A stretch of 39,037 bases of DNA from Ferruginibacter sp. (GCA_025362235.1 JANYGZ010000102.1:1-39037), one strand, 5' to 3'; positions 23,681-32,910 are shown, counted from the stretch's first letter. The notes: a model not told the origin generated them from the letters alone. Numbers and translations: made by a program.

Positions 23681-24559
23681 ATGAATAAAAATATTACAAG
23701 AGAAATTACTCCTTTAACCCAAAATGATTGCTTTACTGTTTTTTCAAGGGTTAAGAAGGAATTTAATTTTCCATTACATTATCATGATGAATATGAGTTG
23801 AACCTTATCATTAATGCAAAGGGGGCAAAAAGAATTGTAGGGGATCATGTAGACCAGATTGGAGACCTGGAACTGGTATTGGTTGGCCCTAACCAATCGC
23901 ATGCATGGTTTACACACTTATGCAAATCGGAAGAGATAAAAGAAGTAACTATTCAATGGCATAAAGATTTGCTGGATGAAAAATTATTGAGAAGGAACCA
24001 GCTTAGTTTTATCCGCAAGATGTTTGACCTTTCTACCAAAGGGATTCTTTTTTCAAAAGAAACCATACAGCACATTTATCCCCGTATCGTATCGCTTGAA
24101 AAAGAGAGCGGGTTCGATTCTGTTATGGCGCTTATTAATATTTTGCACGATCTTTCTACCTCACGTAACATGCGCACGTTGTCTGAAACCATCTACAATA
24201 GTGATTCTCAGCTTAATTTCAATAGCAGGCGTATTGAAAAGGCGTATGACTACATGAATAAAAATTTTGATAAGCCGGTTGCTTTAGGCGATATCGCCAA
24301 ACTGGTAAATATGACAGAAGTATCATTCAGCCGTTTTATAAAAAAGCGTACAGGCATTACCTTTATTGACAGTCTAAATGAAATAAGGCTTGGGCATGCT
24401 TCCCGCATTTTAATTGATACTACCAATTCCGTATCAGAAGTATCTTATAGTTGCGGCTTTAATAACATCTCCAACTTTAACCGTTTATTTAAAAAGAAAA
24501 AGGGCTGCACTCCAAAAGAATTCAGGGAAAATTTTTCTGGTACAAGGACATTTTTTTAA
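23681..24559 (+). CDS. AraC-family transcriptional regulator of the mannan locus
   Basis: This gene encodes 292 residues. The N-terminal half is a cupin sensor (FPLHYHDEYELNLIINAKGAKRIVGDHVDQIGDLELVLVGPNQSHAW) with the usual histidines. The last 100 residues hold two helix-turn-helix motifs: ALGDIAKLVNMTEVSFSRFIKKRTG and VSEVSYSCGFNNISNFNRLFKKKKGCTPKEFR, the classic AraC signature. It is transcribed away from the GH26 gene across a 264-base gap, which suggests that it controls the mannan operon, probably as an activator responding to a mannan-derived sugar. Regulation of mannan genes is inferred only from position. Confidence 0.92.
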   Translation: MNKNITREITPLTQNDCFTVFSRVKKEFNFPLHYHDEYELNLIINAKGAKRIVGDHVDQIGDLELVLVGPNQSHAWFTHLCKSEEIKEVTIQWHKDLLDEKLLRRNQLSFIRKMFDLSTKGILFSKETIQHIYPRIVSLEKESGFDSVMALINILHDLSTSRNMRTLSETIYNSDSQLNFNSRRIEKAYDYMNKNFDKPVALGDIAKLVNMTEVSFSRFIKKRTGITFIDSLNEIRLGHASRILIDTTNSVSEVSYSCGFNNISNFNRLFKKKKGCTPKEFRENFSGTRTFF

Positions 24560-24716
24560 ACCTTGCTTTTCATAATTTTATTCCAGGTGATGCCAGAAAC
24601 TTGACAGTCATTGCCAACCTTAAATCTAGTTTTTACTCAGTCAGGTTCTCAACCAAATATTACTAAACTCACCGGCAAAATTTCTGCATTCATTCGTTTA
24701 CAACACGCAGATAACT

Positions 24717-25274
24717 TTATGGACTTTTATTCGCTTTGCAAAAAACACTCAATGATACCTGCAGGTTATCAGACATTACCATGCTGCTTCCGCCAACGCC
24801 AAAATCCCGTCGGTTTATATTAAATGTGCCGGAAAAAAGAAATCCATTCTTTTGTGCAATTTCTGTAAATGGAAAGGATATTTGTTTTGTAATACCTTTA
24901 ATGGTGAGGTTACCTGTCATTAAAAAAAAGCCAGTTTTTTCATCCTTCTTTACAGAAACCGATGCAAAATTAATGACCGGGTATTTTTCCACGTAAAAAT
25001 AATCTTCCTTAAGCAGGTGTTTGTCTCTTGTGCCATTATCAGTATTAATACTTGCTGCATCTACACTAACCATAAAACTCGTTGTACCAATATTTGCTTC
25101 ATCAAATTGAATTTTTCCTTTAATCCCTGAAAAACTGCCATACGTTGAAAATCCAAAATTTTTAATGGTAAATTTTATGGCAGAGCCTTCATCTACAGGC
25201 ATTAAATTTTGCGAATACCCGTTGGCAAAAAGTAAAGTAAAAAATAAAAAAATGTAAAATTTTTGCCTGGTCAT
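24717..25274 (-). CDS. Secreted YceI-family protein
   Basis: This gene encodes 185 residues with a signal peptide (MTRQKFYIFLFFTLLFANGYS). The YceI beta-barrel fold is shown by SAIKFTIKNFGFSTYGSFSGIKGKIQFD, DKHLLKEDYFYVEKYPVINFAS, and LTIKGITKQISFPF; it ends with the short strand SLSVFCKANKSP. Family members bind isoprenoid-like lipids in a central cavity and act in the periplasm; some take part in stress response. Length is normal. No neighbours appear related, and it converges with the AraC gene. The 157-base gap before it holds nothing I recognise. Confidence 0.9.
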   Translation of the reverse strand: MTRQKFYIFLFFTLLFANGYSQNLMPVDEGSAIKFTIKNFGFSTYGSFSGIKGKIQFDEANIGTTSFMVSVDAASINTDNGTRDKHLLKEDYFYVEKYPVINFASVSVKKDEKTGFFLMTGNLTIKGITKQISFPFTEIAQKNGFLFSGTFNINRRDFGVGGSSMVMSDNLQVSLSVFCKANKSP

Positions 25275-25475
25275 TTTTTAAAAAATATATTTCTTAACTA
25301 TATAACGATACTTAATTAAATTAAGTTGGCTGAATCCATAGCAATTTAACAAAGTTTTACCCAGGCTTATCAAAACAAATTTACATAAGCTTCTTTTTTC
25401 AAGTCATTTTTTTAACCCTAAATATTATATTTCTTTTTATACTTATTACAAAATGTTAACTGGTAAAAAATAAAT

Positions 25476-25511
25476 TTTGAATAACTAAATTTATTAGTAC
25501 ATTTGTACTAA
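25476..25511 (+). promoter_or_regulatory. Autoregulated promoter of the XRE-S24 gene
   Basis: TTTG at 25476-25479 and TACATTTG at 25498-25505 (18-base spacer) form a good Bacteroidota promoter. The perfect palindrome TTAGTACATTTGTACTAA (25494-25511) covers the whole -7 box. Outer half-sites AACTAA (25483-25488) and TTAGTT (25517-25522) extend the symmetry. Binding of the encoded XRE protein here would block its own promoter. Confidence 0.8.
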
Positions 25512-25526
25512 CCAAATTAGTTACAC

Positions 25527-26279
25527 ATGTCACAAGCCGGACAAAACCTTAAATACCTGCGCAAATTACGTGGGTGGACACAGGAAGAATTTGCAATAAA
25601 ACTGGGCATTAAGCGCTCGCTTATTGGCGCTTACGAAGAAGAGCGTGCGGACCCCCGTATTGAAGTACTGGAAATAGTAGGTGATATTTTTAAACTTAGT
25701 TTAGATGAATTATTATTGAAGGCCCTGAGCGATACTGGAAGTAATTATTTAGCCAAACGCAGGCAGCAAAAAATGTTGACAGCCGACAGGAACATTATAT
25801 ATTTTGTACCTGTAAAAGCAGCTGCAGGTTATTTAGCTGGTTACGCAGATAGCGAATTTATTGATGAGTTAAATACTTTTACATTACCAATGCTTGCAGG
25901 GGGCAATTACCGTGCATTTGAAATTATTGGTGATAGTATGATGCCAACACCCAGTGGCAGTATTATAGTCGGCGAAAAAGTTAATACAACAGATGAAGTA
26001 AAAAACGACCAGGCATATATTGTGGTAAGCCGTCATGAAGGGATAGTATATAAAAGGATAGTAAAGAGCAATAAAACAAAAAATAAACTTACGCTTGTGA
26101 GCGATAACCCACAATACCAGCCTTACCAGGTAAATACAGAAGATGTGGTTGAGTTATGGCAGGCGCAAATGGTTATCAGTAAAGTAAGCCAGCAACAACT
26201 TTGGGATATGAACTCTTTGGCAAATATGGTCAACAACCTGCAAACACAGGTAAGTACACTTAAAAAAAGAATGAATTAG
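25527..26279 (+). CDS. XRE-family regulator with S24 (LexA-like) peptidase domain
   Basis: This gene encodes 250 residues. Residues 6-62 are a Cro/C1 helix-turn-helix (LRKLRGWTQEEFAIKLGIKRSLIGAYEEERADPRIEVL). Residues about 92-215 form an S24 domain with Ser137 in IIGDSMMPT and Lys176 in GIVYKRI, the catalytic pair of LexA-type autoproteases. An Ala-Gly (100-101, VPVKAAAGYLAGY) lies in the right place for a self-cleavage site. The last 30 residues form a short coiled coil. Such proteins resemble phage repressors and stress switches; no phage genes are nearby, so it may be a chromosomal stress or SOS-like regulator. Its own promoter carries a palindromic operator. Confidence 0.92.
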   Translation: MSQAGQNLKYLRKLRGWTQEEFAIKLGIKRSLIGAYEEERADPRIEVLEIVGDIFKLSLDELLLKALSDTGSNYLAKRRQQKMLTADRNIIYFVPVKAAAGYLAGYADSEFIDELNTFTLPMLAGGNYRAFEIIGDSMMPTPSGSIIVGEKVNTTDEVKNDQAYIVVSRHEGIVYKRIVKSNKTKNKLTLVSDNPQYQPYQVNTEDVVELWQAQMVISKVSQQQLWDMNSLANMVNNLQTQVSTLKKRMN

Positions 26280-26331
26280 GTTGGCGACAATTGATTTGTT
26301 ATGCATCACTTTCGACAGACATCTTACAATT

Positions 26332-26940
26332 ATGAAAAAGAAAGACATCAAGACATTTTTTCAAGCGATAAGGAGTAGCGATTTACAAAAAGTAATGCAA
26401 CTTGTTACAAGCGACAAAGAGTATTTGACTGCGACCAATTTTGCACCACCGAAAAAAGATGACGGACAATCAGGATTACAAGTAGCTTTCAAAACAGCCA
26501 ACTTTGACATTGCTCAGTATTTAATCGAACAAGGAGCCGACATTAATTTTGTTGAAACATCTGAAATCAATAAATGGGAAGCCCCTGTCTTTCACGACTG
26601 TATCAGAGCGACAATTTTCAACTCATATACTTTACAAAAGGACACCTCAAAATTTGGAACAGCATTTTCACTCTTTAAAACAATGTTGGACAAAAAAGCA
26701 AACCCAAATGCAGTTGACAGTTATGGTAATAATTGCTTAAATAGAGCATTAATGGACGCACGGCAAATGCTGGACAATCCAAGTGCGGATTTCAGTAACG
26801 ACATATTATTACAACAATTAAGAAATGTATTCAAAGAACTAATTAATGCAGGGGCAGACCCGAATCAAAGTAGTGAAAGACGAGAGAGTTTTGCAAGTAA
26901 TATAATTAATGATAGAATGGAACACTATAAATTATGGTAG
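26332..26940 (+). CDS. Ankyrin-repeat protein
   Basis: I use the ATG at 26332 (MKKKDIKTFFQAIRSSDLQKV); the frame extends upstream to 26281 without a better start. The 202-residue protein has two or three ankyrin-like units: SGLQVAFKTANFDIAQYLIEQGADINFVE, then MLDKKANPNAVDSYGNNCLNRAL and ELINAGADPNQSSE. It has no signal peptide, so it is cytoplasmic and probably binds another protein. Its codon choice (more GAC, ACA and AAC) differs somewhat from that of its neighbours. It starts 52 bases after the XRE gene and may share its transcript. The stretch 26941-27162 after it shows no gene and may hold remnants. Function is unknown. Confidence 0.8.
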   Translation: MKKKDIKTFFQAIRSSDLQKVMQLVTSDKEYLTATNFAPPKKDDGQSGLQVAFKTANFDIAQYLIEQGADINFVETSEINKWEAPVFHDCIRATIFNSYTLQKDTSKFGTAFSLFKTMLDKKANPNAVDSYGNNCLNRALMDARQMLDNPSADFSNDILLQQLRNVFKELINAGADPNQSSERRESFASNIINDRMEHYKLW

Positions 26941-27162
26941 GACAAAGCGAACGCACAACAAAAGTATTTGGAAAGCAGGGCTTGACAATGTAACATCAAC
27001 CTGGCATCTGTGGTTCGGGCTGACATTTATAAATTTGGCTTTTAGTTGTTAACTTCAACTTTATATTTTCAATTGGGCATTTGTACCGGGCTGGTCGTTC
27101 AATGAATTCCCTGCCTTCGTAAATACATAATATTGCCTGCCCAAAAACAAATAAATTACCTG

Positions 27163-27615
27163 ATGGAAAAATTAATAGTACGAAACAGTATTTTAATAAA
27201 TGCACCTATAGCTAAGGTTTGGGATGCACTGGTAAATCCTGAACAAACAAAAAAATATATGTTTGGCTGTGAGGGTTTATCAAGCTGGACAATTGGCAGC
27301 CCATTACTTTGGCAGGCCATGTATGAAGGTAAAGAAACAGTTTTTGTAAAAGGTATGATTGCAGATATTCAGCCAAATAAATTATTGAAATATACCGTAA
27401 TAGATCCCAATTCATCTATGCCGGATATTCCCGAAAATTATTTAAATGTTACCTACGAATTATCAGAACAGGAAGCACAAACAAATTTAACTGTTTACCA
27501 GGACGGGTTTGAAAATGCAGCAGAAGGTGAGAAACGATATACAGATGTGTATAATAATGGTGAAGGATGGCAACCTATTTTAGTTGAAATAAAAAAACTG
27601 GTTGAAGCCGCCTAA
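27163..27615 (+). CDS. SRPBCC (AHSA1/START-like) protein
   Basis: I use the ATG at 27163; the open frame reaches 27133 only through a TTG. The 150-residue product has the helix-grip fold pattern of SRPBCC proteins: VRNSILINAPIAKVWDALVNPEQTKKYMFG at the start, LLWQAMYEGKETVFVKGMIADIQPNKLLKYTV in the middle, and a long C-terminal helix (EGWQPILVEIKKLVEAA). The family binds hydrophobic ligands in a deep cavity; the AHSA1-like branch is often of unknown function in bacteria. It has no signal peptide and appears to be transcribed alone. Confidence 0.88.
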   Translation: MEKLIVRNSILINAPIAKVWDALVNPEQTKKYMFGCEGLSSWTIGSPLLWQAMYEGKETVFVKGMIADIQPNKLLKYTVIDPNSSMPDIPENYLNVTYELSEQEAQTNLTVYQDGFENAAEGEKRYTDVYNNGEGWQPILVEIKKLVEAA

Positions 27616-27643
27616 TGGTTTATTGAAATAGATAATTACCACC

Positions 27644-27668
27644 GGCTAAAGCAGTTAGCCTTATTTTA
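27644..27668 (+). terminator. Weak terminator candidate after the SRPBCC gene
   Basis: GGCTAA (27644-27649) pairs with TTAGCC (27655-27660) around AGCAG and is followed by TTATTTTAT. The stem is only six pairs. From memory similar GGCTAA hairpins are dispersed in Bacteroidota. Confidence 0.45.
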
Positions 27669-27805
27669 TAGAATAGTATTTATACCTGTTTATTAAACCC
27701 CTTCTAAAGTTTTTAAATACCTGCAAAAAAATAAAGAAATTTAAAAGTAAATTTTCATAATTTTCACATTCAGATACATCACTTAAACATTTAAAACACA
27801 CAATT

Positions 27806-28261
27806 ATGATCAAGTTACAAATCATCGGCAATCTTGGTAAAGATTGCATCGTAAAAGAAGTAAACGGACAAAACGTTATCAATTTCAGTGTAGTTCACTC
27901 AGAACGTTATAAAGACAAACAGGGAAACCAAAAAGAAAGGGCTACATGGGTTGAATGTGCTTACTGGACAGATAAAACAGGTGTGGCTCCCTACCTGCTA
28001 AAAGGTAAAACCATTTATGCAGAGGGATATCCCGAAGCGGAAGCCTACATGAATAAAGACAACCAGGCCGCTGCAACTTTAAGGATGAGGGTGCAAACCA
28101 TTCAGTTAGTTGGGGGCGTTGGCGAAGGGCAGCAACATCAAAATGCCGGGAGCAATAGCAGCAATGCAGCCGCTCCGTCTTACGCAACTGCTGCCAATAA
28201 CCCAGTGGCTTCCACTGCGGCAAGTGTTGCATCTGATGCAGCAGATGACCTTCCTTTTTAA
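27806..28261 (+). CDS. ssb: Single-stranded DNA-binding protein
   Basis: This gene encodes 151 residues. Residues 1-108 form the SSB OB-fold (IIGNLGKDCIVKEVNGQNVINFSVVHSERYKDKQGNQKERATWVECAYW, YLLKGKTIYAEGYPEAEAYM). A low-complexity linker rich in Ala, Asn, Ser and Gly follows, ending in the conserved acidic tip DDLPF that recruits DNA repair and replication partners. It is full length, works as a tetramer in the cytoplasm, and is probably transcribed alone, with a strong terminator 27 bases after the stop. It may be one of several ssb copies. Confidence 0.96.
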   Translation: MIKLQIIGNLGKDCIVKEVNGQNVINFSVVHSERYKDKQGNQKERATWVECAYWTDKTGVAPYLLKGKTIYAEGYPEAEAYMNKDNQAAATLRMRVQTIQLVGGVGEGQQHQNAGSNSSNAAAPSYATAANNPVASTAASVASDAADDLPF

Positions 28262-28287
28262 TTTTACAGACAGGATAATATTTTATT

Positions 28288-28316
28288 AAACAACGCAAAA
28301 CCTGCGTTGTTTTTTT
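28288..28316 (+). terminator. Terminator of ssb
   Basis: AAACAACGCA (28288-28297) pairs perfectly with TGCGTTGTTT (28303-28312) around AAACC and runs into a T tract to 28316. Confidence 0.93.
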
Positions 28317-28352
28317 ATAGAGTGGGCTTTAAAATTAAAATATTTCTTTCTT

Positions 28353-28399
28353 GGGACTGTTGCGACTTGGGCGACAAAAACCTAAGTCGCAAGTGTCCC
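28353..28399. repeat. GC-rich inverted repeat after ssb
   Basis: GGGACTGTTGCGACTT (28353-28368) pairs with AAGTCGCAAGTGTCCC (28384-28399) with two mismatches in the middle. A second GTCCC follows at 28404. Its composition stands out from the AT-rich gap; it looks like a dispersed element. Confidence 0.75.
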
Positions 28400-28557
28400 C
28401 AAAGTCCCACGAAACTAAGAACGTAAAAATAACCCCGAAGGCTTTATCCACATTCATGGTTGTTTCTGCAATTTAATAACCTACTGTCTTCATCAACAAA
28501 AGAGGATTAATGGAGAGAATGACCAAAGCAAAGATTGATAAAAAAAATAAAAGTTTC

Positions 28558-28760
28558 TTCTGTAAACTTAGTGGAATCAGCTTTTTGGCTGTTTAACTTA
28601 GTAGAAAATCCTGATGTTTTTTATCCAAACCTTATTACTTTATTATGACAGGCTTACATACAATGAGGTAATAAGGTAGAGCTATTTGATAATTTTTCTA
28701 TTAAGATTAAACAGCGATTATTGGAGACTATAAAAATTGAATTTCACTAAGTTTACCGAA
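28558..28760. repeat. 203-bp segment with 20-bp inverted ends
   Basis: TTCTGTAAACTTAGTGGAAT at 28558-28577 matches the reverse complement of 28741-28760 at 18 of 20 positions. Inside lie a related AACTTAGTAGAAA and another inverted pair, CCTTATTAC (28630-28638) with GTAATAAGG (28668-28676). No gene is visible anywhere in the gap 28262-28816. It resembles a small non-autonomous element. Confidence 0.6.
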
Positions 28761-28816
28761 GAACGAAATAAAAAGTGATGAAAAGTATTTTGAACATTCG
28801 AAATATTAATAACAAT

Positions 28817-30853
28817 TTATTTTCTTTGGCTCCACCAAATTACACCACCAGCAATAACTGCAATTGTTATAAAAGCCGAAAGAATATTTTTGCCGGAAGA
28901 ATGAGAATTATTGTTTGAAGAATCATCCATTCCGGAGCTTATGTCAAAACTGGCAGATTCATCGTATTTGGAAAGATCGTTAAAATAAGCTGCGGCTTCC
29001 GCAATTGTTGCATGGTCTTTATAATTTTCGTAATCTGCTACAAGGTGTACACGGTTATATGCACAATAAAATAAACAATTATAAGCATAGCACTTGTTTT
29101 TCAAATGAGTTTCACTTTCGGTAACCTTCCAATTTTCCGGCAGTTCTACAATTACTTCTTCTTCAAATTTAGCTGGGTACATTATTCTAAAGGGCATTGT
29201 ACGGTCTTTTTCTTTTGGCCTTATTAAAACATTATTAATAATAAAGGCAGACAGAGAAAATTTCTTCTCCTTGCCTTTGCCTGTTTCCCAAAATTTTGGA
29301 ATGCTGTAATATTCTGTAGTTGTAAATATTCCTGTATTCTCATCATCCTTATAAGTAAGGCTATCTGCTTTTATATCCTCGTAATAACCTGCATAAAATT
29401 TTTTATACGTAGTCATCAATTCTGCCAGGCTTTCGTTATTATAATCATTCCTTATATCATCAGCCTCGCTGCCATGGAAAGTGGTAGTAACAGTTAAAGT
29501 TCCACCGCCAGACATTGCAGATACTTTAAACAATTCTTCTGCATGCTGGTAACTTATGCTGCGGAATACAATTGGTGTCAATGAAAAAGTACTGTCGTTA
29601 ATAACAAGCCCAGCCTGGTAATCGGGATAAAACAAATTTTTTATATTGCCCCGTTGATAAGCAATTGTCGGGTCAAACCAATAGTACACACTACCAAGTT
29701 TTACCCTAACCGTAAGATGATCAAAATCTGTTGGCGCCGGAAGTAGTTCGGTGATACTTTTTTTACTAACGGTGTTGATCAGTACCGGGCTGGCATCAAT
29801 ATTCATTGCCCTTAGCATCACACAAAGCAGGTATGATTTTTCTTTACAATCGCCAAAGCGTTGTGCAAATACTTTAGATGGGTCTGCAGGCTTATGCGAA
29901 TTTTCGCCTATTTCAATACCCATATACCTGATATCATCCTGAACAAATTGCAGTGTCGCCTTTGTTTTTTCCTCATCACTACTATTTGCTGTTTCAATTT
30001 CCTTAATCTTTTTTTGCAATGCCACAGACAGTTGTTTTTTAACAGGAAATAATTGCATTGCCCAATCATTTACTTCTTTCCAGCTATTATATTCGCTTAC
30101 TAAAATTTGAGCGTAAGGATGGTGCCAGTGTGGTGTATAGTCTTGCAAAACCAGCGGCGCAATATTGCTTTTGCGCCATTCATACACCTGCTGCCCGTTA
30201 ACAGCACTTATTACAGGCTGAACATTTTCATGTAGATTTTTAATAGTCATTTTTCTTCCTTGCGGAACAATTAACTTATAATAAATTTGATATAATGGAA
30301 TAGGAAACTCCATACTGTACTCATCTGTATATTTATTTTTGAATATAGGGTTAAACCCTTTTATAGTATAACTATACTCAATAATATCTCCCATTCGCAC
30401 ATCTTCTAAAATCAATATGGCATCGAGTGATCCGGTATAAATAAAATTAGCAAGTTCCTCTTCCTGATGTACGGTTTTAATTTTTGAAAGCTCAAGCCTG
30501 TTCAGTATCTCTCCTTTACGGATAATATGTATGCTGTGAAATATTAATTGCTCATAAGAAGGATCAAATGAAACTGATATTTGCGACTCATTTTGTACAC
30601 CAGATTTTGAGATAATTTTTTTGCTGTAGAAAAAATATTTACTTTGATCAGCAAGAGAAACCTGTGTTTCAAAAGAAATATTTATATACCCGTCTGCTGC
30701 ATCTTTATCAAGCGAAACATTGTTGTAGTCAATATTATTTTTAGTTACCCATGCCGGCACTTTTGAAATGGAAGGTTTGTCTGGCAGTGAATAAATAGTG
30801 CTGGAAATAAATAATACATGTACTGTAAACAAGAGGTATAAGTGCAATTTCAT
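28817..30853 (-). CDS. Exported DUF3857-transglutaminase protein with C-terminal anchor
   Basis: This gene encodes 678 residues. A signal peptide (MKLHLYLLFTVHVLFISSTIYS) is followed by DUF3857 (about 55-245: YINISFETQVSLADQ...DIIEYSYTIKGFNPIF...PIPLYQIYYKLIVP) and a transglutaminase-like core with the Cys336 (RFGDCKEKS), His379 (DFDHLTVRV), Asp394 (YWFDPT) triad intact. A beta-rich C-terminal part follows, then a Ser/Asn-rich linker and a last membrane segment (ILSAFITIAVIAGGVIWW) with SQRK at the end. It is probably a periplasmic peptidase- or transglutaminase-like enzyme held in a membrane; the substrate is unknown. It stands alone on the minus strand. Confidence 0.92.
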   Translation of the reverse strand: MKLHLYLLFTVHVLFISSTIYSLPDKPSISKVPAWVTKNNIDYNNVSLDKDAADGYINISFETQVSLADQSKYFFYSKKIISKSGVQNESQISVSFDPSYEQLIFHSIHIIRKGEILNRLELSKIKTVHQEEELANFIYTGSLDAILILEDVRMGDIIEYSYTIKGFNPIFKNKYTDEYSMEFPIPLYQIYYKLIVPQGRKMTIKNLHENVQPVISAVNGQQVYEWRKSNIAPLVLQDYTPHWHHPYAQILVSEYNSWKEVNDWAMQLFPVKKQLSVALQKKIKEIETANSSDEEKTKATLQFVQDDIRYMGIEIGENSHKPADPSKVFAQRFGDCKEKSYLLCVMLRAMNIDASPVLINTVSKKSITELLPAPTDFDHLTVRVKLGSVYYWFDPTIAYQRGNIKNLFYPDYQAGLVINDSTFSLTPIVFRSISYQHAEELFKVSAMSGGGTLTVTTTFHGSEADDIRNDYNNESLAELMTTYKKFYAGYYEDIKADSLTYKDDENTGIFTTTEYYSIPKFWETGKGKEKKFSLSAFIINNVLIRPKEKDRTMPFRIMYPAKFEEEVIVELPENWKVTESETHLKNKCYAYNCLFYCAYNRVHLVADYENYKDHATIAEAAAYFNDLSKYDESASFDISSGMDDSSNNNSHSSGKNILSAFITIAVIAGGVIWWSQRK

Positions 30854-31050
30854 CTTGTAAATTGTGGTTGAAGTGATTAAAGTATCTGGAACAAGTTAAC
30901 AACAAAAGCCCAATATTTTTTCGATCGGGGTGTTTGATACAAAAAAAATTATTTTAAATAAACTACCTGGTAATTATAACACATTTGCATAACTACACAA
31001 ATAACCAAAATTTAAAAGCATCAAAAACTAAAGTTTTTGTAAGAAAGATT

Positions 31051-31086
31051 TTGCCCATTAAAAACGCCTTAACGGCTTAACGGCAA
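31051..31086. repeat. Truncated hairpin repeat family R copy
   Basis: TTGCCCATTAAAAACGCCTT runs into AACGGCTTAACGGCAA. It keeps the 3' arm of family R and the first bases of the 5' arm but lacks the T-rich centre. The rest of the gap 30854-31194 shows no gene. Confidence 0.75.
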
Positions 31087-31194
31087 AAAATGCAACATCA
31101 AAAAAATTACAAATTGAATGTTCAATCTAACAGTCTTTACTATACAAAATTTCAATTGTATAAACCATTTGCTTAAAGGCACTATACTTATTTA

Positions 31195-31231
31195 AAACAA
31201 TAAAGCCCCGCCATTTCGGGCAGGGCTTTAT
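31195..31231 (-). terminator. Terminator of the amino-acid permease gene
   Basis: TAAAGCCC (31201-31208) pairs with GGGCTTTA (31223-31230), with three more inner pairs after one mismatch. On the minus strand it is followed by TTGTTTTAAA. It lies 21 bases past the permease stop. Confidence 0.88.
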
Positions 31232-31251
31232 ATAATTGCATATAAAAAATA

Positions 31252-32910
31252 TCAAATACTTTCTGCTTCCTTTTTCATATTTAATTTTCTTGCAAATACA
31301 AATAAATGAATAGCGGCAAAAATTATAGAAATATACATCAGTGTCTTGTCAGTTTCAAAGCCGACGCTATATTGATGTAAATATCCTGCAACCAATAATA
31401 ATCCGCAAAGAACAAGCCCTACATACCTTGCCAGTTTCATGCCTTTTCGATTGGCGGCACCGTTTCCTAATATGCTGTGTTTAACGCCATAAACAAGATA
31501 TATATCCAACCCAATCAACATCCACACCAGCAACCTTATCCAAGTATCCATTGGCAAAAATACCATCATAAATAAACATACCCCGATTCCTAAAATAGGT
31601 ACTAAAGGTACTAATGGAGTTTTAAAAGACCTTGGCAGTTCGGGCATTTTTACACGCATCACCCAAACCCCTATACATACCAGTATAAAAGCAAATAAAG
31701 TGCCGATACTTGTCATTTCGCCCACAACACGGGCTGGTACAAAAGCAGCAAATACACTCACAAAAAGCATAAACAATAAATTACTTTTTGCCGGTGTTTG
31801 TGTTTTTGGATTTACAGTAGAAAATATTTTTGGTATCAACCCATCTTTACTCATACTATAAAATACCCTTGACTGCCCCATCAGCATTACCAATATTACA
31901 GAAGAATAACCTGCAAGGATGGCTACCAGAATTGCCCTGTTAAGCCATGGATAATCCTGCACAATAACGCCTGCTGCATTTACTTTACCCATGTGTTCAA
32001 TGGCTACAGCAACGGGTGCTATACCATCTTTGCCCGCAAAACTTGTATAACTTGTTACCCCCGTCATTACATGGGCAAACAGTAAATATAAAATGGTACA
32101 GATTGCCAATGAGCCTAGTATACCAATGGGCATATCCCGCTTAGGGTTTTTAGCTTCTTGCGCTGCCGTACTCACCGCATCAAACCCAATGTAAGCAAAG
32201 AACACAATGGCCGCAGCACGTATGATACCGCTAAAACCAAAGTCGCCAAAATGGCCCGTGTTATCCGGAATATATGGATGGTAATTATCGTTGTTGATAT
32301 ACTTCCAGCCGAGTACGATAAATACGGCTACTACTGCAATTTTTAGCCCTACAATAATAGCATTTACAAAAGCACTTTCTTTGGTCCCTTTCATCAACAG
32401 CAAACTCATTAATACAATTATAAATACGGCAGGCAAATTTATAATTCCCCCGTCCCAAGGCCCCACTGTTAATTGATGCGGCAGGTGAACATCAAAACCT
32501 TCTAAAAATTTTACAAGGTACCGGCTCCAGCTAATACCCACAGTAGCTGCACCTACAGCATATTCCAACACAAGGTCCCAACCAATTATCCAGGCAATAA
32601 ATTCGCCCATGGTGGCATAGGAATAAGTATAGGCACTTCCTGCAACCGGAATCATAGAAGCAAATTCTGCATAACATAAACCTGCAAACAAACAACCAAG
32701 TGCTGCTACAATAAATGATATGGTAATTGCAGGGCCAGCATGGTTTGCAGCCGCCATACCCGTTATCGAAAATAAACCTGCACCAATAATTGCACCGATA
32801 CCTAATGCTGTTAAGCCCCATGCACTCAGTGTTCTTTTTAAGGTATGGCTACCTGTTTCCTGTGCTTCATTCATTAAAGCCGCCATCGGTTTTCTTACAA
32901 ATAAACTCAT
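31252..32910 (-). CDS. APC-family amino-acid permease (cationic amino-acid type)
   Basis: This gene encodes 552 residues with about 13-14 membrane segments. LTALGIGAIIGAGLFSITGMAA is the glycine-rich first helix of the APC superfamily, and FFAYIGFDAVSTAAQEAKNPKRDMPIGILGSL is the typical TM6-loop motif of the cationic amino-acid transporter branch. KTQTPAKSNLLFMLF and the long C-terminal helices also fit that branch. It imports amino acids across the inner membrane; the exact substrate cannot be read. It is divergent from the symporter operon at 33060, sharing a 149-base gap. Confidence 0.93.
   Translation of the reverse strand: MSLFVRKPMAALMNEAQETGSHTLKRTLSAWGLTALGIGAIIGAGLFSITGMAAANHAGPAITISFIVAALGCLFAGLCYAEFASMIPVAGSAYTYSYATMGEFIAWIIGWDLVLEYAVGAATVGISWSRYLVKFLEGFDVHLPHQLTVGPWDGGIINLPAVFIIVLMSLLLMKGTKESAFVNAIIVGLKIAVVAVFIVLGWKYINNDNYHPYIPDNTGHFGDFGFSGIIRAAAIVFFAYIGFDAVSTAAQEAKNPKRDMPIGILGSLAICTILYLLFAHVMTGVTSYTSFAGKDGIAPVAVAIEHMGKVNAAGVIVQDYPWLNRAILVAILAGYSSVILVMLMGQSRVFYSMSKDGLIPKIFSTVNPKTQTPAKSNLLFMLFVSVFAAFVPARVVGEMTSIGTLFAFILVCIGVWVMRVKMPELPRSFKTPLVPLVPILGIGVCLFMMVFLPMDTWIRLLVWMLIGLDIYLVYGVKHSILGNGAANRKGMKLARYVGLVLCGLLLVAGYLHQYSVGFETDKTLMYISIIFAAIHLFVFARKLNMKKEAESI

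Noticed and set aside
25527..26940. Prophage repressor with a neighbouring phage region
   Set aside because: The XRE-S24 protein looks phage-like, but the adjacent genes are an ankyrin protein, an SRPBCC protein and ssb with no integrase, structural or lysis genes.
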